A stretch of 8,179 bases of DNA, from NCBI GenBank assembly GCA_937903315.1, contig CALCZO010000285.1, positions 1 to 8,179 on the forward strand. The letters run 5' to 3'. This DNA is from an uncultured Alphaproteobacteria bacterium (GTDB taxonomy: Bacteria > Pseudomonadota > Alphaproteobacteria > Rhizobiales > Beijerinckiaceae). Below, in pieces: positions 1 through 4,521 of this stretch (the stretch's first letter is position 1; every line of letters begins with the position of its first letter). Under the pieces are notes generated by a model. It saw only the letters and a program-made list of their open reading frames with translations. It made no database searches and was not told where the DNA came from. The translations under genes and the position numbers were made by a program.

Positions 1-51
1 ACCCACGGCGGTTTTCAAGACCGCTGCCTTAAACCACTCGGCCACCCTTCC
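1..51 (-). tRNA. tRNA-Ser (anticodon UGA), 3' part cut off by window edge
   Basis: Read on the - strand, the gene starts with GGAAGGG, the 5' half of a serine-type acceptor stem, then TGGCCGAGTGG, typical of the D arm. The anticodon arm is a perfect 5-bp stem GCGGT/ACCGC enclosing the loop CTTGAAA, so the anticodon is TGA (+ strand positions 15-17), which reads UCA and other UCN serine codons. The visible part ends at the start of the long variable arm expected of a class II tRNA-Ser. The variable arm, T arm and 3' acceptor strand lie upstream of position 1. It is divergent from rlpA. Confidence 0.93.
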
Positions 52-61
52 GGTCCGCTCT

Positions 62-90
62 GGCTAGCGCAGAATGGCGGCCCCGCGCAA
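62..90 (-). promoter_or_regulatory. Possible promoter of the tRNA-Ser gene
   Basis: On the - strand, TTGCGC (85-90) is followed after 17 bases by CTAGCC (62-67). Transcription would then start a few bases before the mature tRNA end at 51. The -35 match is fair and the -10 match poor, so this rests mainly on spacing and position. Confidence 0.2.
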
Positions 91-212
91 GGGCGGCGAC
101 CATCGGTCGCGGTGCGGTTTGTGGCGCGCGGCGGGCATTTTCCCGAAAAAGCCGCATTTGCATGGCCTTCACCTTGATGCACCGCATTGCTTGACCGGCG
201 TTTCTGGTGTCA

Positions 213-227
213 TTAACCCGTACTAAA
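213..227 (+). promoter_or_regulatory. CtrA-like site (TTAA-N7-TAAA) upstream of rlpA
   Basis: The sequence TTAACCCGTACTAAA matches seven of the eight fixed bases of the alphaproteobacterial CtrA consensus TTAA-N7-TTAA. It lies 73 bases before the rlpA ATG. A -35-like TTGACC is found at 191-196, and the first TTAA would overlap the matching -10 region (17-base spacer, 214-219 TAACCC, a weak -10). If real, the site could couple rlpA expression to the cell cycle. This is a motif match plus inference; no binding evidence is available. Confidence 0.35.
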
Positions 228-249
228 CCTGAACAGTCCATTGTCCGGA

Positions 250-257
250 TTGATCAA
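250..257. repeat. Palindrome TTGATCAA, copy 1
   Basis: This perfect 8-bp palindrome lies 43 bases before the rlpA ATG. The same sequence recurs at the start of the next gene. It lacks the internal spacer of an FNR/FixK box, so I do not assign a regulator. Confidence 0.25.
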
Positions 258-291
258 ATCGGGCGGCTGCGCGTTTCTGGGCCGCATCGAC

Positions 292-295
292 GGAG
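292..295 (+). promoter_or_regulatory. Ribosome binding site deciding the rlpA start
   Basis: GGAG sits five bases before ATG 301. The in-frame upstream TTG at 241 has no comparable motif, so ATG 301 is preferred. Confidence 0.6.
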
Positions 296-300
296 TAGAC

Positions 301-1404
301 ATGACTGCCACTGACACCGGGGCGTTGCTGATCGGCGCGCCGAAATTCGCTCCTCCTGTTGTCGTTTCGGGTGCTGCGCGGACCGTGCGGCTGTTCGCTG
401 CGGCGGCAACCGGTCTTCTGGTCGCCAATTGCGCCAACCAGCCCCAGCAGACCGCCCGGTCGAGCGGCAGCCGCGAGATCGGCGCATTTTCCGATGTCAG
501 CAAATATGGCCGGGCCAGCCCGCGCGTCGTCGCCGATGGCGAGGCCGTGCCCAAGGGCGGCGGCAAGCTGCATATCGGCAATCCCTACCGCATCGCCGGG
601 CGCACCTATTACCCGTCGGACCGGCCAGTTGGCCATACGCAGGCGGGCATGGCGTCGTGGTATGGCGAGGCATTCCATGGCCGCAAGACCGCCAACGGCG
701 AGATCTATGACCGCCGGTCGTACACTGCCGCGCATCCGACGATGCCGCTGCCGAGCTATGCGCGCGTCACCAACATGCGCAACAACCATTCGATCATCGT
801 CCGCGTCAACGATCGCGGGCCGTATCACGGCGGCCGGGTGATGGACGTGTCCGAGCGTGTCGCCCATGCGCTCGATTTCCGCCATCTCGGCACAACGCGC
901 ATCCGGATCGACTATCTCGGCAAGGCCGGGCTCGCGGGTTCGGATGATGTGAAGCTTGCCGCCTCGCTGCGCACCGATGGCCGCCCGGCGACGTCGGACG
1001 GATTGCCGTCGTCACAGGCGACGATGGTGGCCTCCGCCGATCCCGTGTTCCGCCCGGCGGCGACGCCGCGCCCGGCCGCGCCGGTGCCGCAGGCCGCCGC
1101 GTTCGCCTCGCGGCCGCAGCCCAATGCCTCGCCGATCCCGGCGGTCATCGAGGATGAGGCACCGGCGTTCGCCCCGGCGCGCGGCGTGCCGCTGCCGCCC
1201 GATCGCCCGTTCGATCTCAATACGATTCCCGGTGCGGCCAGCCCCGTGCAGGCGCGGATTTCGGCGCTGGACGGCGTGGTTCCACTGTCGTTTGCGCCTC
1301 AGGTGCAGGGGGCCGGGCGGTTCAGCAAAGCCAATCCGCTGGCCGGTGTTGCGCCGATCCGCTTTGTCGCCCAGGCCGACGGGACCGCAAAGCGCGCGCG
1401 CTGA
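301..1404 (+). CDS. rlpA: RlpA-family septal ring lytic transglycosylase, lipoprotein-like
   Basis: The 367-residue product matches RlpA, which cleaves glycan strands lacking stem peptides at the division septum. A hydrophobic stretch (about residues 31-42) ends in VANC at Cys44, a probable lipidation site, although Asn just before the Cys is unusual. A pre-domain conserved in alphaproteobacterial RlpA (about 87-112) leads into the double-psi beta-barrel (about 117-208). Signature pieces are ASWYGEAFHG, TANGE, AAH, LPSYARVTN and RVNDRGPY. Glu134, His145 and Asp171 are spaced exactly as the residues I recall as functionally important in Pseudomonas aeruginosa RlpA (E120, H131, D157). After about residue 215 the protein is a low-complexity Pro/Ala-rich tail with no visible SPOR domain. 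The start at 301 has a good ribosome site; GTG 385 would give a shorter, more standard signal peptide. It is divergent from the tRNA and 69 bases before the carboxypeptidase gene. Confidence 0.93.
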   Translation: MTATDTGALLIGAPKFAPPVVVSGAARTVRLFAAAATGLLVANCANQPQQTARSSGSREIGAFSDVSKYGRASPRVVADGEAVPKGGGKLHIGNPYRIAGRTYYPSDRPVGHTQAGMASWYGEAFHGRKTANGEIYDRRSYTAAHPTMPLPSYARVTNMRNNHSIIVRVNDRGPYHGGRVMDVSERVAHALDFRHLGTTRIRIDYLGKAGLAGSDDVKLAASLRTDGRPATSDGLPSSQATMVASADPVFRPAATPRPAAPVPQAAAFASRPQPNASPIPAVIEDEAPAFAPARGVPLPPDRPFDLNTIPGAASPVQARISALDGVVPLSFAPQVQGAGRFSKANPLAGVAPIRFVAQADGTAKRAR

Positions 1405-1466
1405 TCCGACGGGTCCATTGATTTTGCCGCTGTTTCCGGCCAAGACTGCCGGTCAAACAGGTTTGC

Positions 1467-1474
1467 TTGATCAA
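1467..1474. repeat. Palindrome TTGATCAA, copy 2
   Basis: This is the second exact copy of the palindrome seen before rlpA, here touching the first base of the carboxypeptidase start codon. The rest of the 1405-1473 gap shows no convincing promoter or Shine-Dalgarno sequence. Confidence 0.25.
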
Positions 1475-2691
1475 TGATGCGTTTTTCCGGTTTTTCGAAG
1501 GTCCTCAGGCGGGCCATTGTGCTGGCATCCGTGCTGCTGGCCCCTGGTGCCGGTGTTTCGCAGACATTCCAGACCGCCGCGCCGCAGGCGGTACTCATCG
1601 ATGCCGAGACCGGTGCGGTTCTGTTCGATGTCGGCGGCACAACGCCGGTTTCCCCGGCCAGTCTGGTCAAGATCATGACCGCCGAGGTGATCTTCAATGA
1701 AATCCGAGCCGGGCGGCTGAAGCTCGACGACGAATTCATCACCTCCGAATTTGCCTGGAGGCGCGGCGGCGCGCCGGCGGGCGGTTCAGCGATGTTCCTC
1801 ACGCCCAATATGCGGGCGAAGGTGTCCGACCTGCTCGCCGGTCTGATTGTCGCCTCGGGCAACGATGCGGCGATCGTGCTGGCCGAGGGGATTTCCGGCT
1901 CGGAGGAGAATTTCTCCCGGCTGATGAACGAGCGGGCCAAGATCGTCGGGCTGACGCAATCGACTTTCCGCAACGCCAACGGCTGGTCGGCGCCGGATCA
2001 GAAGGTGACGATGCGCGACATGGCAAAGCTCGCTCTGCATGTCATCCGCACCTATCCCGAGCATTACGGCATCTTCGCCCAGAAGGAGATGCTGTGGAAC
2101 CGCGTCAAGCAGCAGAACCGCAACCCGCTTCTGACCATGGATATGGGCGCTGACGGGTTGAAGACCGGTTTTCTTGAGGAATCGGGCTATTCGCTCGTGG
2201 CCTCCGCCGTGCAGGACGGCCACCGGCTGGTGCTGGCGATGAGCGGGCTGAAAACCGCGCGCGACCGCCAGATCGAGGCCAAGAAGATGATCGACTGGGG
2301 GTTCCGGTCATTCGAGGTCAAGACGCTGATCGCGTCGGGCACAGTGGTCGGCGAAGCGGCGCTGTTCGGCGGAGCGAAGGGCAGCGTGCCGCTGGTCGCG
2401 CCAAAGGACGTCCGCCTGCCGGTGCCGCGCGGCGCGCCCGAGCGGATGAGCGCGAAGATCGCCTATCGTGGTCCCATCCCCGCGCCGGTCGCGGCGGGGG
2501 CGGAGGTCGCGCGGCTTCAGGTCTATCGCGGCCAGACGCTGGTGATGGAAACGCCGCTGGTCACCGGCGAGGCGGTCGAAACCGGGACGCTGACCCAGCG
2601 GGCGATGGATTCGGCGGTCGAACTGGGCCGGACGCTGATCAAGGACGGGTTCCGCTCGCTGACGACGCGCAAGGACGAAGCCAAGCCGTGA
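1474..2691 (+). CDS. D-alanyl-D-alanine carboxypeptidase (penicillin-binding protein, peptidase family S11)
   Basis: This periplasmic enzyme removes the terminal D-Ala from peptidoglycan pentapeptides, limiting cross-linking. The 405-residue protein begins with a signal peptide (basic RR at 12-13, hydrophobic core to about 24, cleavage near 29). All three penicillin-binding motifs are present: SLVK at 63-66 (acylated Ser63, Lys66), SGN at 128-130 and KTG at 230-232. A beta-rich C-terminal domain of the PBP5 type follows from about 276, and the C-terminal helix could be amphipathic and hold the enzyme to the inner membrane. Length is normal for DacA/DacC/DacF relatives, which I cannot separate from sequence alone, so no symbol is given. 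The start is ATG 1474 or the adjacent ATG 1477; neither has a clear Shine-Dalgarno. Its stop overlaps the tmk start by four bases, suggesting translational coupling. Confidence 0.95.
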   Translation: MMRFSGFSKVLRRAIVLASVLLAPGAGVSQTFQTAAPQAVLIDAETGAVLFDVGGTTPVSPASLVKIMTAEVIFNEIRAGRLKLDDEFITSEFAWRRGGAPAGGSAMFLTPNMRAKVSDLLAGLIVASGNDAAIVLAEGISGSEENFSRLMNERAKIVGLTQSTFRNANGWSAPDQKVTMRDMAKLALHVIRTYPEHYGIFAQKEMLWNRVKQQNRNPLLTMDMGADGLKTGFLEESGYSLVASAVQDGHRLVLAMSGLKTARDRQIEAKKMIDWGFRSFEVKTLIASGTVVGEAALFGGAKGSVPLVAPKDVRLPVPRGAPERMSAKIAYRGPIPAPVAAGAEVARLQVYRGQTLVMETPLVTGEAVETGTLTQRAMDSAVELGRTLIKDGFRSLTTRKDEAKP

Positions 2692-3353
2692 CCCGTGGCT
2701 GTCTGATCACGCTGGAAGGCGGCGAGGGCGCCGGCAAGTCGACGCAGGGGCGGCTGCTCAGCGCCCGTCTGTCGGCACTCGGTCATGCCGTGACGGTCAC
2801 GCGCGAGCCGGGCGGGTCCGCCGGGGCCGAGGCGATCCGCGGCGTGCTGCTCGATCCGACGCTCGACGGGTTCGATGCGATGACGCAGGCGCTGCTGTTT
2901 GCCGCCGCGCGGCGCGACCATATCCGCGCCCGCATCGCGCCGGCGCTGGCTGCGGGCGGCGTCGTCATTTCCGACCGGTTCTACGATTCGACCCGCGCCT
3001 ATCAGGGCGCGCGCGGCGGAATCAGTGCGGCGCGCATCCGGCTGCTGGAGCGGATGGCGGTCGGACGGCTGAAACCCGACCTGACCCTGATGCTCGATCT
3101 GCCGGTGGCTGAAGGGCTGCGCCGCGCCGCGCTGCGGCATGGGCAGGCACTGTCGTCCTCGGACACGTTCGAGCGCCGTTCTCACGGTTTTCACGAGGCA
3201 GTCCGGCAGCGGTTTCTGGCAATTGCCGCCGACGAGCCGGAGCGCTGTGCCGTCATCGATGCCAGCGGCGATGCCGAGACGGTGTTCGCCGCACTGATGG
3301 CGGTGGTTGACCAGCGGCTGCCGCGCCTCATGACGCCGAGAGGGCCGGCGTGA
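2688..3353 (+). CDS. tmk: Thymidylate (dTMP) kinase
   Basis: The cytoplasmic enzyme phosphorylates dTMP to dTDP with ATP, an essential step in dTTP supply. The 221-residue product has the normal length. The P-loop EGGEGAGKST is at 10-19, TREPGGS at 38-44, and the DRFYDS motif carrying the catalytic-site Asp/Arg is at 96-101. An Arg-containing LID region lies at about 142-168, followed by FHEAVRQRF and the terminal VIDAS segment. An Ala rather than Arg in the P-loop, with basic residues in the LID, indicates the Escherichia coli type. The GTG start at 2688 overlaps the preceding TGA (GTGA), with AAGGA at 2671-2675 twelve bases away, so initiation probably depends on ribosomes finishing the upstream gene. 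The stop overlaps holB in the same way. Confidence 0.97.
   Translation: MTRGCLITLEGGEGAGKSTQGRLLSARLSALGHAVTVTREPGGSAGAEAIRGVLLDPTLDGFDAMTQALLFAAARRDHIRARIAPALAAGGVVISDRFYDSTRAYQGARGGISAARIRLLERMAVGRLKPDLTLMLDLPVAEGLRRAALRHGQALSSSDTFERRSHGFHEAVRQRFLAIAADEPERCAVIDASGDAETVFAALMAVVDQRLPRLMTPRGPA
3338..3344 (+). promoter_or_regulatory. Ribosome binding site for holB
   Basis: GAGAGGG lies five bases before GTG 3350, inside the end of tmk. It supports this overlapping GTG as the true holB start. Confidence 0.6.
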
Positions 3354-4438
3354 GCGGGCTTGTCATTCTGGACTCGCCCGACAGCGAGGTGCCGGAGGCA
3401 GATCGGTTTGCCGAGGCGCCGCATCCGGCCGCCATGCTGTCGCTGGTCGGCCACACGGCGGCGGAAGCCGAAATCCTGGGCGCGATCGCCTCGGGGCGGA
3501 TGCATCACGCCTGGCTGATCTCGGGCGAGCCGGGTATCGGCAAGGCGACGTTCGCCTACCGCATCGCGCGGTTTCTCCTCGCCCATGCCGGGCATGAACA
3601 GGAGGCAGCGGGCCGTGCCGCGACGCTGGATGTACCGCCGGGGCTGGCGGTGGCGCACCAGATCGCGGCGCAGGCCCATCCCGACCTTGCCGTCATCCGG
3701 CGCGGGCTGGACGACAAGCGCAAGGCCCTGAAAACGGAAATCGCGGTCAGCGATGTCTGGCGCGGGCTCGATGTGTTCCTCAAGACCGCCAGCGGCGGCG
3801 GATATCGCATCTGCATCGTCGATTGCTGCGACGAACTCAACGCCAACGGTGCCAATGCGCTGCTGAAGATGCTGGAAGAGCCGCCGGTCAAGGGGCTGTT
3901 CCTGCTCATCGCCAACCGGCCGGGCCGGCTGCTGCCGACGATCCGCTCGCGTTGCCGGTCGCTGAAGCTGCGCGGCCTTGCGCCGGAGGAGGTGGCGTCG
4001 GTGACGATGGGCCTGCCGGGCTATGGCGACCAGCCGGCGGAGGTGCATGCGCGCGCCGCCGCTCTGGCGCACGGCTCGGTGCAGGAGGCGCTGGCGGTGC
4101 TGGATGCCACGATGCTGGCGTTCCATGACCGGCTCGATGCGGTGCTTGCCAGCCTGCCGGAGTTGGACGGGCAGGCGACCGATGCGGTTGCGGAGGCCTG
4201 TGCCGGCAAGACCGGGCGCGAGATGTTCCACCGCTTTTGCGAATCGTGCCTGCACTGGCTCAGCGCGCGGCTGGCTGAACACTCCGAATCGCCCGCCGCT
4301 CGGCTTGCCCTGACCGAGGCCTGGAGTGCGCTCAACAGCGGACGGATCGAGGTTGACGTGTACAATCTCGACCGGCGACCGTTTGTTTTTTCGGTGTTCG
4401 AGACACTGGCGGGCGCCGCCCGCGCAATCGCGCGCTGA
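3350..4438 (+). CDS. holB: DNA polymerase III subunit delta' (clamp loader)
   Basis: Delta' is the stator subunit of the clamp loader that places the beta sliding clamp on DNA. The 362-residue protein shows the AAA+ fold: a Walker-A-like GEPGIGKATF at 59-68, a Walker-B-like IVDCCDELN at 156-164, then ANALLKMLEEPP at 168-179. The SRC motif is at 200-202; its Arg reaches into the neighbouring ATP site in clamp loaders. The GTG start overlaps the tmk stop by four bases and has a good ribosome site. The four-cysteine zinc module of E. coli delta' is absent: no Cys occurs between residues 70 and 115. Two cysteines replace the usual acidic or small residues within Walker B. The C-terminal third (about 250-362) is a divergent helical oligomerisation domain ending in DRRPFVFSVFETLAGA. 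A tau/gamma paralogue (dnaX) is less likely, given the position after tmk, the size and the lack of zinc cysteines. Confidence 0.94.
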   Translation: MSGLVILDSPDSEVPEADRFAEAPHPAAMLSLVGHTAAEAEILGAIASGRMHHAWLISGEPGIGKATFAYRIARFLLAHAGHEQEAAGRAATLDVPPGLAVAHQIAAQAHPDLAVIRRGLDDKRKALKTEIAVSDVWRGLDVFLKTASGGGYRICIVDCCDELNANGANALLKMLEEPPVKGLFLLIANRPGRLLPTIRSRCRSLKLRGLAPEEVASVTMGLPGYGDQPAEVHARAAALAHGSVQEALAVLDATMLAFHDRLDAVLASLPELDGQATDAVAEACAGKTGREMFHRFCESCLHWLSARLAEHSESPAARLALTEAWSALNSGRIEVDVYNLDRRPFVFSVFETLAGAARAIAR

Positions 4439-4461
4439 TCGGTCTCGCCGGGCGGCCGGAT

Positions 4462-4476
4462 TTAACAATCCCTTAA
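4462..4476 (+). promoter_or_regulatory. CtrA-like site, exact TTAA-N7-TTAA
   Basis: TTAACAATCCCTTAA matches all eight fixed bases of the CtrA consensus. It lies in the 83-base gap after holB, 45 bases before the proposed ATG of the next gene, where a CtrA-controlled promoter could sit. In such GC-rich DNA an exact match inside the only sizeable gap of this region is unlikely by chance, but I see no strong -10 element. CtrA control is inference. Confidence 0.45.
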
Positions 4477-4498
4477 GCACACTTGCCTAACTCTCGGA

Positions 4499-4516
4499 GA
4501 ACTTTTCGAAAGGTTC
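4499..4516 (+). promoter_or_regulatory. 18-bp inverted repeat over the ribosome binding site
   Basis: GAACTTTTCGAAAGGTTC is palindromic except for one T/G pair. As RNA it folds into a 7-bp stem (one G-U wobble) with a UCGA loop. It covers the candidate Shine-Dalgarno GAAAGG at 4508-4513, eight bases before ATG 4522. It could be a repressor operator or a hairpin that masks the ribosome site. It is AT-rich, so the RNA stem would be only moderately stable. Confidence 0.35.
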
Positions 4517-4521
4517 TGCCG

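Noticed and set aside
250..257. FNR/FixK-type box
   Set aside because: FNR sites have the form TTGAT-N4-ATCAA; TTGATCAA has no spacer, so it does not fit.
198..280. Direct repeat GCGTTTCTGG at 198-207 and 271-280
   Set aside because: A 10-base repeat with 63 bases between copies and no palindrome or known site; plausibly chance.
241..300. N-terminal extension of RlpA from TTG 241
   Set aside because: It would add 20 residues before an already long signal region, and has no ribosome site comparable to GGAG at 292-295.
1..300. tRNA-Ser as a phage or island integration site
   Set aside because: No integrase gene, att-like duplicate of the tRNA end or foreign base composition is visible, and the tRNA 3' end lies outside the window.
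1436..1452. Hairpin CCGGC-N7-GCCGG after rlpA as a terminator
   Set aside because: The stem is only 5 bp and no T-run follows, so an intrinsic terminator is not supported.
4448..4463. CCGG-GCGG-CCGG then ATTT after holB as a terminator
   Set aside because: A 4-bp stem with three T residues is too weak to call.
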